DNA of 64,000 bases, taken from assembly GCA_023374025.1 (NCBI GenBank), contig SIJG01000058.1, forward strand, positions 483,903 to 547,902, read 5' to 3'. Below, one piece after another: positions 20,860-31,682 of the stretch (the first letter of the stretch is position 1; each line of letters starts with the position of its first letter). Under the pieces are notes generated by a model. The model did no database searches. It was not told where the DNA came from and saw only the letters and a list, made by a program, of their open reading frames with translations. The DNA is from Heterodera schachtii (taxonomy: Eukaryota; Nematoda; Chromadorea; Rhabditida; Heteroderidae). Both the position numbers and the translations under genes were made by a program.

Positions 20860-21044
20860 TAGAGCTCGGCCTGGACCTGGATCCAGGCCTGGATTTTTCC
20901 TGGATCCAGGTCCAGGTCATTTTTCGGTAACCTGGATTTTTCCTGGACCTGGATTTTCCTGGATTTTTGTCCAGGAAATCCAGGTCCAGGTCCAACATGG
21001 AATCCAGGTCCAGGTCCAGGCTTTTTTCAAAATACCGAGCTCTA
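20860..21044. mobile_element. hAT-like MITE, 185 bp, CCAGGTCCAGG-rich
   Basis: TAGAGCTCGG and CCGAGCTCTA are 10-bp inverted ends with an exact 8-bp TSD ATATTAAT (20852-20859, 21045-21052). The interior is almost entirely CCTGGA/TCCAGG palindromic repeats. Confidence 0.85.
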
Positions 21045-21056
21045 ATATTAATCACT

Positions 21057-22461
21057 AGGGCTTCCATTTTTAGGCATAAAAATCGTGAAATAGGCACCTA
21101 AAAAGGCATAAAAAAATCGCAAAATAGGCATTAAATAGGCACAAAAATCCCCGAATAGGCACGAAAATAGGCAAAAATTTTTTTTTTTTATTATCGCTTT
21201 TTAGGTTGCAAATCACGTAAAAACTTAATCAAAAAAGTTATTTTGCCCATATTTCAATTGTTTTAAAGTTCTTTTCGATAAAAATAATTTTTTAAACCAA
21301 AAATTTTATTAAGAAAAAATAATGAATTTTGAGGATAAATTTTTGTGAAAATTTTTTTCAATTCTTAGGGGTGTATTTTCTGAAATTTTTTTCGGGCGAT
21401 TCTTAGAGGTGTAATTTTCATTTTTGTTAAGAATTTTCCGAAAATCCTGAAAAAGGCACCAAAAATGGCGAAATAGGCACAAAAATAGGCATTTAGGCAT
21501 TAAGCACAAAAAGTCCAAAATAGGCAAAAATAGGCATTATAAAAGTCATCGTAGACACCAGGGATGGCATTCCGAGGCCCCAAAAATTTTCGGAAATCGG
21601 AATTCCGGGGGTCCAAAATTTTTCGGAAATCGGAATTCCGACCCCAAAAATTTTCGGAAATCGGAATTCCGGGGGTCCAAAATTTTTCGGAAATCGGATT
21701 TCCGAGGCCCAAAAATTTTTCGGAAGTCGGAAATCGGAAATTTTTCAAAAAATATAAAATATAATTAAAAAAAATTTTAAATATTATAATAGGCTAAATT
21801 TATAATTCTTAACCAAGTAAAAAATGATTCAAAAATTTTTTGATCTATTTAAATAGATATTTGACTTAAAAAATTATTCAATGATTTTCATCAAAAATTT
21901 TACCTTTTTTTTGCGGCGCGTTTTTTCAAGATTTTTGAAAACACGGCGGGCGAGGCCCGGCGGTGCCGATAGGCGCCGCCGGGGAAAATTTTTATAATTT
22001 TTAATCAAATTGTTAACAAATTTTGTCCAAAAATGACTAAATTTAGCGATTTTGAGCAAAAATTTCTCAAGAAAAATATGATTTTTAGGGTGCGGCGGTG
22101 CCGATAGGCGCCGCCGGGAAATTTTTGAAAATTTTAATGCAATTTATTAACCAAAATTGTAAAAAATTGTTAATTTTTTGTAAAAAAAAAATTCAAAAAA
22201 AATTTCCGAAAATTTCCGACTTTTTATCAAAAATTTCGGAAATCGGAAGTCGGAATTCCGACGTCCAAAATTTTTTCGGAAATCGGAAATCGGAATTCCG
22301 ACCCCAAAAATGTCGGAAATCGGAAATCGGAAGTCGGAAATCGGAATTCCGTGCCATCCCTGGTAGACACCCCAAATCAAGCGGAAAATGCTTTTTTCGT
22401 GCTTATCTATGCATATTAAGTGCGCAAAAATTTTAGGCATTTGCCTAAAAATGGAAGCCCT
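21057..22461. mobile_element. MULE-like TIR element (AGGGCTTCCATTTTTAGGCA), host of a nested hAT-like element
   Basis: AGGGCTTCCATTTTTAGGCA at the left end is mirrored by TGCCTAAAAATGGAAGCCCT at the right. A 10-bp direct repeat ATTAATCACT (21047-21056, 22462-22471) is the target-site duplication, a length typical of MULEs. The body contains many dispersed AATAGGCA / GGCACAAAAAT units. No ORF. Its left TSD overlaps the right TSD of the preceding MITE, so one of the two landed at the edge of the other. Confidence 0.8.
21559..22362. mobile_element. hAT-like element (CAGGGATGGC) nested in the MULE-like element
   Basis: Ends CAGGGATGGCA / TGCCATCCCTG and an exact 8-bp TSD GTAGACAC (21551-21558, 22363-22370). 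The flanks are tandem TTTTTCGGAAATCGGAATTCC units. The centre holds two copies of the GGCGGTGCCGATAGGCGCCG hairpin module (about 21,959 and 22,092). It is the long form of the 117-bp MITE at 2,263. Confidence 0.85.
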
Positions 22462-22482
22462 ATTAATCACTCATATATTTGG

Positions 22483-22640
22483 ATATTTTTTTATTTACTT
22501 AAACTAACTCATATATTTGGATATTTTTTTAATTTTTTTAAACTAACTCATATATTTGGATATTTTTTTAATTTTTTTAAACTAACTCATATATTTGGAT
22601 ATTTTTTTTTAAACTCTTCTATATTTGGATTTTTATTTTT
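22483..22640. repeat. Minisatellite, about 42-bp units
   Basis: Four units each containing ACTCATATATTTGGATATTT followed by T-rich sequence lie head to tail, the last one decayed. Confidence 0.8.
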
Positions 22641-23567
22641 TTAATCATTTATTTGTTTCATTTAAATTGTAGTTTATTATTAAAGTTATTTTTTTAATTC
22701 AATAATTATCCGCAAGTGTCGGTCCGCAAATGTCGCACTACGGGCAAATTATGTGCCGTCCCCAACCAAAAAAATATTGGTAGAAAAGGGACAAAGAGAG
22801 AAAATCGAGAGAAAAATGAAAAAACAAAAGACAACAGTGAGAGAGAGAGAGAGAGAGAGAGACAAAGGTACTGATAGAGAGACACAGAGAGAGAGAGAGA
22901 GGAAAGGACAATTGAAAATAGAGAAGGAAAGAGGTAGGGATGGCAAGAGTCTCGGTTCCCGACTCGGGAAATTTCTCGGGGTTTTCGCTTCTCGGTCTCG
23001 GGTTTTTAGTCTCGGAAACCGAGAAATTTTTACACTATTAAGAATGACAATTTCGGGGTGAGGGGGTCGCCAGCGAAGGGGCAAAAAAGAAAAATTATTG
23101 AATTTTGAACATATTTTTATTTTAACAAAATTGATGAAAAATCCTAAAAACAATTTCCCGTCTGCCCTACCCGTACCGCCGGACTCCCCCCGCCTAAAAA
23201 ATAAATTTTTTTTTAAAAATTCGGCGTAAAATATAATTTTAATGCATACAACGTCATAACCCTAATGATCATGAATCTGGCTGGCATCTCTATTCCGACC
23301 AATTATCGAATCACCGACTAAGAAAACCAATAAAATTGGTTTTGAGCAATTTTGAATTTTGGGGCCTCCGATAAAAATTTCAAAATTCCAATTGACCATT
23401 CAAAAATGATCGGCCATTTTTCAAGCATATTAAACAAAAATTCTAATAAAACAAGCAAATAAATGTTTAAGAAGCAACAAAAGCATTTCTGAAAGAGAAT
23501 AAGCATCAAATCAAATTGGTGACATTATCGACAATTTCTCAAATATAATTAATTCTCTTCCGCGCAA
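22641..23567. other. Intergenic: GA-rich tract, CTCGGG repeats, type 2 3' flank
   Basis: 22,800-22,925 is a purine-rich GAGAGA tract on the plus strand. 22,937-23,030 is built of CTCGG / CCGAG half-palindromes. About 23,110-23,560 is closely matched by 52,630-53,060 ahead of another type 2 gene, so it is part of the duplicated type 2 cassette. No gene seen. Confidence 0.5.
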
Positions 23568-24850
23568 TTAGACGACATTTTCATTGCTTTGATCCGCTTT
23601 TTCTTCCGTTGGTGGAGACAATGGCCTAAAATTAATTTTTGTTTTTCAACAAATCAAATTCCTTTGCTTGTTGCTGCTCACCCAATGGAACTATTGCCAG
23701 GCCACAACTCAAATTGGACATTGTTCAAATTGTCGTCCCAAATTTTGTCATTTTCCCACTGAACCGTCGCCTTAATTGGACATCGCTTCACCAGCAAATC
23801 AACTTCATCATAACGTGACACTTTCTTCAAAGTCAGCTTGTCTTTAGTCCATTCATTCACCAATTCAAATGGCTCAGCATTTGGCATTGTTCTCACATGA
23901 TCAATTCGAATAATGTAACTGACGGAAGAATTGGTGGCACGGAGAAATGCCTAAACAAAAAGAAAAAAACGCGAATCAGAGGCAATCCAATCAGTCAAAT
24001 TATGGCCGTCCACCTCCTTCAAATTGTTGACCCATTCGAGATTTGGTTGATTCCAATAATAATGGCAACGCAATCGCTTCGGTTGCCCATCAGTTGTCGG
24101 AGTGTGTAACCATTTGGACAATGCCTGGGCAGCAGTTGCATTTGGCCCATCATCATCAGCGATCACATCGGGGAACAGTCCATAGGAATTGATTGAATTC
24201 AATTGATCAAGATCAGTGAGAATTGTCAGTGAAATGCCATGGCGCAAATTGTCCAAATGATCGGCATAGTCAATGCCAAGATGGTGCATGTTTTTGGCAA
24301 AAACGGGCCAAATTTGACGGATAAAAACATCCCAAATTGGTTGGACATCATTTTCTGTTTCGTCTGAATACACATTCAAACCCAATTTGGTGCCCATTCT
24401 GTCCCAAATGTGTTTGTTGGAATGGAGAAATTCAATGACGGAGTGGTCAATGTAGCTGAAGAAATATAAAAATGTTTTAATATAAACAAAAGTTTAAATT
24501 ACCGAATATTAAGATGCTTAAAGCGAATTTTGTTTGGCAGCGGACGGTCCGGCAATGGAAAATCCACCAATTTGCCATCGATCCATACAGTCAGTTTCGC
24601 TTTTGGTCCTTCGTCATTGTCAATTCTTATGTAATTCCAAATTGTCAATTCCGTCGTTTTTCCGTCAAAATGTTTGTTCACCAAAAAGTCGAAACGGTCG
24701 GAAAGCAATGCCATTTTGAGACCAAGTTGGGGACGGTCAAAAGATGGAAGAATGTCCATCCAAACGTCGCTACAAATCCAACTTAAACATGGGAAAAAAT
24801 TGGGTAAATTAAAAATTTTAATTTTCAAAAATTCCTTACCGTCTGTTCAT
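23568..24850 (-). CDS. Type 2 F-box-family protein, intact
   Basis: Five exons on the minus strand: 24840-24850 (MNR + split codon), 24503-24781 (F-box), 24014-24455 (middle), 23682-23950 (C-terminal), 23568-23625 (tail). They sum to 1,059 nt (352 aa) with no stop. The protein starts MNRRWICSDVWMDILPSFDRPQLGLKMALLSDRFDFLVNKHFDGK, an F-box-like block right at the N-terminus with no membrane segment. The middle exon begins YIDHSVIEFLHSNKHIWDRMG and ends GPNATAAQALSKWLHTP..LEWVNNLKE. The C-terminal exon has EPFELVNEWTKDKLTLKKV..LLVKRCPI; the tail is PLSPPTEEKADQSNENVV. The ATG is chosen because GT follows 11 nt later, as in the other type 2 copies. Part of it (24,072-24,850) is duplicated exactly at 29,278-30,056. 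Confidence 0.8.
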
Positions 24851-26284
24851 TTTTGCTGCAATTTGCACACTTTTGTCGTAATTTGTGATTGTTAACCAAG
24901 AGGCTGTTGATTTTAAGCAAAAAAAATAATAATTTGGGTTTCTGAAAAAAGGAATATATAAATTTGTATTAGAGTTGGACATGGGCCTATGGACTTTGCT
25001 AAAATTTTTGTACACAAAAACAAGGTTTATGTCAGTTTATTTTTTCACAAAATGCCGAATTCTAACATTGTTTCTATGCCAATTTAATAAACAATTTCTA
25101 TTTTTGTTTGGTGTTTCAGAACAGAAATTTGGGGGAAAGTTGGGGGAAAAATATTGAAATTTGGTAAAAATAAGAAAATAAAAAATCAATTCTGTAAGTT
25201 GAAGGGATTGTAAATTGATGAAGGTGAAGGGAAATGGAAGGAATTTGGGGCAAAATGTCTCAATTTAAAATTTGCAAAAACACTAAAACAAATCTTTGGA
25301 TTTTTGGCGCCAATTCAAAAAAAAAAAAATTTTTTTTTTATATTTGTGTACAAATTTTCTTCGTTTTTGGCACAAAAAATCACGAAATAGGCACCTAAAC
25401 AGGCATAAGATCGCAAATTAGACATTAAAAAATAGGCACTAAGATCTGAGCAAGAAATGAGATTTGTTTTGCAACGTATTCATAACATAAATTGATGTTT
25501 TTGAATTTTTCGGAAAATTCCGCATAAAATGCTATGCTGATTTAGTGCATATTTTAAAATTTTTCAAGTTATTAGGGCATCTTTTGGCCATTTTAATGCA
25601 TAAAACGCGTAACCCTACTGATCATGATTCTGGCTGGCATCTCTATTCCGGCCAATTTCGAATTCCCGACTAAGAAAACCCAATAAAATTGGTTTTGAGG
25701 CCTCCGATAAACATTTATCCAAATTCCAATTGACCATTTCAAAAATGATCGGCCATTTCTCAAGTATACATATTGAACAAAAATTCTAAAACAAAGATGG
25801 AAATTGGAAATCCATTGCCAATCCCGCAAAATCCGTTGCCCAACAAAGTCATCGGATTCCGAGACATTACAATTGATTAGTTTTGAATTTTTCGTCTAAA
25901 TTTCCGGCTTTTCAGGTACTTCGATCAAAATGTCATGGCATTTATCCGCCGTTTTCACCGTTTTTTCGCCGTTTGTTCAACGGATTCGTTTATTACCACG
26001 GGCAATGATCGCATTTTGGACTTTGTTATGCTCAACATTTGGCCAATGTTCCGCCATTCAATGCATCTGATGTTTTTGAACTCCATCACTTTTCGCCGTT
26101 TGCGTCAATTGGCCCCGTCACTGCTCAACGATTGTCCATCCCTTTACACTGTCATTTTCAAAGATGTCATTCTCCCGGAATTTCCGCCCGATGAAAGTGC
26201 CAATGCGACAGATGGTCAAGCGGTGGTCAAATGGCTGTTTACGCCTTGTCCGAACAGTCTGCCAAAGGTGTTGCATTTCCATGA
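24072..26284. repeat. Direct duplication, copy 1 (2.2 kb)
   Basis: Every stretch I compared is identical to 29,278-31,490 (offset 5,206), including homopolymers. It covers the 5' half of a type 2 gene, the divergent intergenic spacer and most of a type 1 fragment. Copy 2 stops exactly at a 10-N gap. Confidence 0.85.
24851..25794. promoter_or_regulatory. Spacer upstream of the type 2 gene; transposon fragments
   Basis: The first about 100 bp upstream of the ATG (TGCAGCAAAAATG context, GCACACTTTTGTCGTAATTTG) recur ahead of other type 2 starts and may hold promoter/5' UTR. 25,380-25,450 contains AATAGGCAC units of the MULE-like element family. 25,600-25,790 is a type 2 3' flank fragment (compare 23,265-23,470). 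No gene seen. Confidence 0.4.
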
Positions 26285-26597
26285 TTTTTCGGTTGCACAA
26301 TGGTCGTCAACGATTGAACAGATTAAAGCGGTGATTATCCCAATTTCATTGGATTTTCTATGTTTTTTGTCCCATTTTTAGGCATTTTCCAATGCTTCTT
26401 CTCCGATTAATTTTCGCATTAAGTTATGCCATTTGATCTGATCAACGAAGTTACTGGGGAGAAATTGGCACTGGAACAAGATGGCACAGATGACCAGTTG
26501 CGTGGGATCACCGAAAATGGGAAAATGTGTGGGAAGAATTAAGTGCTCGACAGAACTCAATTGACATTCGGATCAGAGATGACGGATACGATGAGTG
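25795..26597 (+). pseudogene. Type 1 F-box-family fragment, 5'-truncated
   Basis: Begins abruptly inside the F-box exon at GNPLPIPQNPLPNKVIGFRDITI, after a type 2 3'-flank fragment. The donor of that exon is deleted (ATTGATTAG instead of a GTAA site). The middle exon 25916-26330 is open (YFDQNVMAFIRRFHRFFAVCS...DESANATDGQAVVKWLFTPCPNSLPKVL...QIKA). The C-terminal exon, from 26382, loses frame after SSPINFRIK and has further small deletions; it runs without donor or tail exon into the 3' flank. Not functional. Confidence 0.75.
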
Positions 26598-26710
26598 ACG
26601 AAATTATGTTGGCACTTTGCCATTTAAATATTGCCTAATTGTTTGTTTGTCTGTTTGTATTTTGACCTTTGCTTGCTCGCAAATGCGCCCATTTCCATTG
26701 TATTTACTGT

Positions 26711-27256
26711 ACACACCGTTTCAAAAAACGAGATGTGTACCAATAAATAGAGAGTGCAGAGAAAAAAACATCTCTCACTTTGGCGTACTATTTCTTTATC
26801 TCTGTTAATAGAGAAAACGGAATTTACATTTCTATGTTTAGTTTTTTTGTCCTATGTTAAATCCGCTTCAAACTTTACATACCGATAGAGAAAAATTTTC
26901 TGCATTATTCTATGCTGAAAATTATTATTGTCTATACTCAAGTTCAAAAGTTAGAAGTTTAGAAGGCCCATATCTTTTTTCGAACTCACCTAACTGCTTA
27001 GCTTTTGATTAGAAAAAGCTTCTCCTCAACAAGAGCTTTCGAATAATACCAAGATTGTCCAGTTTAGTTGGCAGAACCCCTCAAAAATGATCCTTGAATA
27101 TCGTCATTTTTTAATTTTTTGCACAAAAAAATATAAAAATATTCATGTAGCACAACGGACTCGAACCCCGCCCTTTGTCCTTTTACTATCTTAAAAAACC
27201 ACTTCGCCACACATAAAATCTTTTTGGAACTGAGAGGCCAAAATTGAAACGGTGTG
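26711..27256. mobile_element. TIR element (CACACCGTTTCAA) in a type 1 3' flank
   Basis: CACACCGTTTCAA near 26,714 is mirrored by TTGAAACGGTGTG near 27,255. The flanking sequence outside the element rejoins the conserved type 1 3' flank, showing that it is an insertion. A similar terminus occurs at 54,479. It contains AAGAGCTTTCGAATAATACC, a variant of the shared core, and a tRNA-like segment. Confidence 0.65.
27146..27213 (-). other. tRNA-like (SINE-type) A-box/B-box segment
   Basis: On the minus strand TGTGGCGAAGTGGTT resembles a tRNA D-arm/A-box and GGGTTCGAGTCC, 30 nt on, is a near-consensus B-box, ending in TGTGCTACA. Stems do not pair well enough to call a functional tRNA. It may be an old tRNA or a tRNA-derived SINE head. 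Confidence 0.4.
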
Positions 27257-27863
27257 TGTATATACTGAAATCCATTGTGAATAATTAATCGTTGATAAAA
27301 TGGCTAGTAATAAAAACAACGGTAAAAGCTGCGCATATATAGAGAATAATCTTTCTAAGATTTGCGACTTACTCCCGAGTCCGAAAACCCCTTGACACAA
27401 AATCCGAGACTTTTCAAAAATTCTCATACCCTTAAAAAGCGAAACTTTCTATAAATTTATTTCAACCCTAAAAAAGAGGGCGGGTTGCAAAAATTCTCAT
27501 AATAAGTTTTAAAGCTTCTTCAAAGGGTTTCTCTCGATCACTCTGCTGAGAACTATAAACAATCCGTTAAATATTCAGGCATATTTTTTTTATTGCTATA
27601 ATGAGCGGATAATTAGAAAAACCCGACCAATTTGATGCACTCCGACGGACCCGTCTATTCCCGACAAATGCCGATCGACTCCGACTTTTCCAACGGTGCT
27701 TGGACGTTATTCAAAAATTAATGTAAAACCCATACATTGATAAATTTAATAAATGGCGCTACTTGCAAAGAGGACTCTTTTGAAAATTTTTTCAATTTTT
27801 TCCATTTTTTTTTTTGTTTATTTATTTATTTTTGTTTTTTTAACAGATAGAACGTGTTCGTTT

Positions 27864-28250
27864 GCGAAACGGGCCAGTTGCGTCTGGCCAGTTGCGTCTG
27901 AGCCAAGTTTAGACCACCATAACTCTTTTCTTTGTTAACCAAATCCAACAATGTTGGTATCATTCGAAAGCTCTTAACAAGCTCTATCGGCTATCCAAAA
28001 ATCACAAAGGCATAGCGACAACTAAAAAAGTTATAAATTAAAATATGCAAAAATTCTGACTTTTTGGTAGTGTTCATGTTACAACTTTTTTATAAGTTGT
28101 TCAATCGCTTAGCAATAGCTTATCAAAAGCTTCTAAACATGTAGAGCTTTCGAACGAGTCCAAATTTATAAAATTTGACCAACAAAGAAAAAAGTTATGG
28201 TGTTTATGCTTGGCTCAGACGCAACTGGCCAGACGCAACTGACCCCTACC
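27864..28250. mobile_element. Non-autonomous TIR element with GGCCAGTTGCGTCT arrays
   Basis: Two to three units of GGCCAGTTGCGTCT at the left and AGACGCAACTGGCC at the right. Candidate TSD GTTCGTTT / GTTCGTTC (one mismatch). The interior carries TTGGTATCATTCGAAAGCTC and a near-complement, like the elements at 10,258 and 17,240. Confidence 0.75.
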
Positions 28251-28741
28251 GTTCGTTCGGGTGGGACCCGAGAGACATTTATTTAATTGTTTATTTTCAT
28301 TTATTGTTGTATCTGTTGTATCTGACCTTTCTCTGTTAGACACATTTCTATTGATCGTATTTGTGACCCTTTGCCCTCCCCTCATTTGTTTCATTCAGTT
28401 TATATTTTTGTGTTCACATTTTCCAATTGCACTCCTCGCCGTCCTCCGACCAAATTTATTTGTAAAAATGCCTTTTTTCTTCTCTTCCGTCTAATTCCTT
28501 TCTCTCTATATTTTCCGGTCATTTGTTGCTGTAAATGTCTTCAGCAATTTTGTACGTTTATTGTTCCCTTTTTTCTGATTTTTCTTGGCAACCCAATAAA
28601 TATTATTAAATGAATGATTTATTCGAACAAAAGAATCAACAAAAGAATTTTGGAGAGAAAAAATGAAAGCATCCATTAGCATCAAATCAGTTTCCTATTG
28701 GTGAGATCGTCGATCATTTCTCAAATATGATTTTCATTGCT
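28251..28741. other. Intergenic; relic of a type 1 5' flank
   Basis: 28,490-28,600 resembles the conserved block at type 1 starts (CTGTAAATGTCTTCAGCAATTTTGTACGTTTATTG), including an ATGTCTTCAGC mini-exon and donor-like GTACGT, but no membrane exon follows. 28,620-28,740 is a type 2 3' flank. A solo 5' end is the likely reading. Confidence 0.5.
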
Positions 28742-30056
28742 TTAATCCAATTCTTCTTCTTCCACTGCTGGTGGCGACAATGGCCTAAAATTATTTTCAT
28801 TTTTTGACAATCAAAAATTGTTGTTGTTGGCTCACCCAATCCAATGCTTTCCACCCAAATCAAATCGGACAATGTTCAAATTGGCACACGCATTATTGCC
28901 ATACCGCGGATCAAACCTGAAATATAGTTCAAATTGGCAACCGAATTATCGCAGTTTTCCCACTTAATTGGCGCCGTCTCCCCAATTGGGCACCGTTTTA
29001 ACAGCCAATTATACTCCAATTCGATAGATTCTTCGATATTCTGTTTCAGTGTCAGCTTTTCCTTAGTCACTTTGTTCACCAATTCAAATTGTTCAATTGG
29101 CATTGTTCCCACAAGAAAATAAAGTTGAATATTGTAACTGACAGAAGTGGTGGCACGGCGAAATGTCTAAACAAAAAATGGTAAAACAAAAAAAATTAAC
29201 AAAAATATGGCGGCGACACCTCTTTGAAGTTGTTGACCCATTCCAGATTCAGTGGAACCAAAAAATTATTGCGACGAAATCGCTTCGGTTGCCCATCAGT
29301 TGTCGGAGTGTGTAACCATTTGGACAATGCCTGGGCAGCAGTTGCATTTGGCCCATCATCATCAGCGATCACATCGGGGAACAGTCCATAGGAATTGATT
29401 GAATTCAATTGATCAAGATCAGTGAGAATTGTCAGTGAAATGCCATGGCGCAAATTGTCCAAATGATCGGCATAGTCAATGCCAAGATGGTGCATGTTTT
29501 TGGCAAAAACGGGCCAAATTTGACGGATAAAAACATCCCAAATTGGTTGGACATCATTTTCTGTTTCGTCTGAATACACATTCAAACCCAATTTGGTGCC
29601 CATTCTGTCCCAAATGTGTTTGTTGGAATGGAGAAATTCAATGACGGAGTGGTCAATGTAGCTGAAGAAATATAAAAATGTTTTAATATAAACAAAAGTT
29701 TAAATTACCGAATATTAAGATGCTTAAAGCGAATTTTGTTTGGCAGCGGACGGTCCGGCAATGGAAAATCCACCAATTTGCCATCGATCCATACAGTCAG
29801 TTTCGCTTTTGGTCCTTCGTCATTGTCAATTCTTATGTAATTCCAAATTGTCAATTCCGTCGTTTTTCCGTCAAAATGTTTGTTCACCAAAAAGTCGAAA
29901 CGGTCGGAAAGCAATGCCATTTTGAGACCAAGTTGGGGACGGTCAAAAGATGGAAGAATGTCCATCCAAACGTCGCTACAAATCCAACTTAAACATGGGA
30001 AAAAATTGGGTAAATTAAAAATTTTAATTTTCAAAAATTCCTTACCGTCTGTTCAT
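28742..30056 (-). pseudogene. Type 2 F-box-family copy with a 53-nt insertion in the C-terminal exon
   Basis: Exons: 30046-30056, 29709-29987, 29220-29661, 28836-29166, 28742-28784 (tail PLSPPAVEEEELD). The first two exons and most of the third are identical to the gene at 23,568. The C-terminal exon is 331 nt instead of 278. It contains a 53-nt insertion bounded by the 13-nt repeat TGCCAATTTGAAC, which shifts the frame and brings a stop after MAIMRVPI. Removing it would restore NLNIVRFDLGGKHWIG and the frame. The product would lack the last 30 or so residues; a truncated protein is possible. Confidence 0.7.
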
Positions 30057-31490
30057 TTTTGCTGCAATTTGCACACTTTTGTCGTAATTTGTGATTGTTA
30101 ACCAAGAGGCTGTTGATTTTAAGCAAAAAAAATAATAATTTGGGTTTCTGAAAAAAGGAATATATAAATTTGTATTAGAGTTGGACATGGGCCTATGGAC
30201 TTTGCTAAAATTTTTGTACACAAAAACAAGGTTTATGTCAGTTTATTTTTTCACAAAATGCCGAATTCTAACATTGTTTCTATGCCAATTTAATAAACAA
30301 TTTCTATTTTTGTTTGGTGTTTCAGAACAGAAATTTGGGGGAAAGTTGGGGGAAAAATATTGAAATTTGGTAAAAATAAGAAAATAAAAAATCAATTCTG
30401 TAAGTTGAAGGGATTGTAAATTGATGAAGGTGAAGGGAAATGGAAGGAATTTGGGGCAAAATGTCTCAATTTAAAATTTGCAAAAACACTAAAACAAATC
30501 TTTGGATTTTTGGCGCCAATTCAAAAAAAAAAAAATTTTTTTTTTATATTTGTGTACAAATTTTCTTCGTTTTTGGCACAAAAAATCACGAAATAGGCAC
30601 CTAAACAGGCATAAGATCGCAAATTAGACATTAAAAAATAGGCACTAAGATCTGAGCAAGAAATGAGATTTGTTTTGCAACGTATTCATAACATAAATTG
30701 ATGTTTTTGAATTTTTCGGAAAATTCCGCATAAAATGCTATGCTGATTTAGTGCATATTTTAAAATTTTTCAAGTTATTAGGGCATCTTTTGGCCATTTT
30801 AATGCATAAAACGCGTAACCCTACTGATCATGATTCTGGCTGGCATCTCTATTCCGGCCAATTTCGAATTCCCGACTAAGAAAACCCAATAAAATTGGTT
30901 TTGAGGCCTCCGATAAACATTTATCCAAATTCCAATTGACCATTTCAAAAATGATCGGCCATTTCTCAAGTATACATATTGAACAAAAATTCTAAAACAA
31001 AGATGGAAATTGGAAATCCATTGCCAATCCCGCAAAATCCGTTGCCCAACAAAGTCATCGGATTCCGAGACATTACAATTGATTAGTTTTGAATTTTTCG
31101 TCTAAATTTCCGGCTTTTCAGGTACTTCGATCAAAATGTCATGGCATTTATCCGCCGTTTTCACCGTTTTTTCGCCGTTTGTTCAACGGATTCGTTTATT
31201 ACCACGGGCAATGATCGCATTTTGGACTTTGTTATGCTCAACATTTGGCCAATGTTCCGCCATTCAATGCATCTGATGTTTTTGAACTCCATCACTTTTC
31301 GCCGTTTGCGTCAATTGGCCCCGTCACTGCTCAACGATTGTCCATCCCTTTACACTGTCATTTTCAAAGATGTCATTCTCCCGGAATTTCCGCCCGATGA
31401 AAGTGCCAATGCGACAGATGGTCAAGCGGTGGTCAAATGGCTGTTTACGCCTTGTCCGAACAGTCTGCCAAAGGTGTTGCATTTCCATGA
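29278..31490. repeat. Direct duplication, copy 2 (2.2 kb), ending at a sequence gap
   Basis: Identical in all stretches compared to 24,072-26,284. The right end coincides with the first N at 31,491, which is suspicious for an assembly join. Confidence 0.85.
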
Positions 31491-31682
31491 NNNNNNNNNN
31501 ATGGTACCAAAAATGTACGATTAATGGACAGAATTGTGGTACAAAAAATCATTTTATTGGTTGGACACATAAAATGCCATTGAACTCATACAAATTGAAT
31601 TGACTTAAAGTGCAATAGGATTATCTTTTTCAGTATTTGCGACGCCGCTTCTCCTGGACCGAGTGGACAGCAGCAGAAATGA
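31001..31682 (+). pseudogene. Type 1 F-box-family fragment, gapped
   Basis: This duplicate of the copy at 25,795 has a partial F-box exon from 31,001 and a middle exon 31122-31490 cut by Ns. After the gap there is no C-terminal exon but a good tail exon, 31634-31682 (ICDAASPGPSGQQQK), with its intron element remnants. The two halves may not belong to the same gene. Confidence 0.65.
31491..31500. other. Assembly gap (10 N)
   Basis: Ten N in the sequence, so the true distance is unknown. It falls inside a family member and at the end of an exact duplication. Confidence 0.99.

Noticed and set aside
22753..23061. 102-aa ORF rich in RERERER
   Set aside because: Translation of the GAGAGA purine tract; low complexity.
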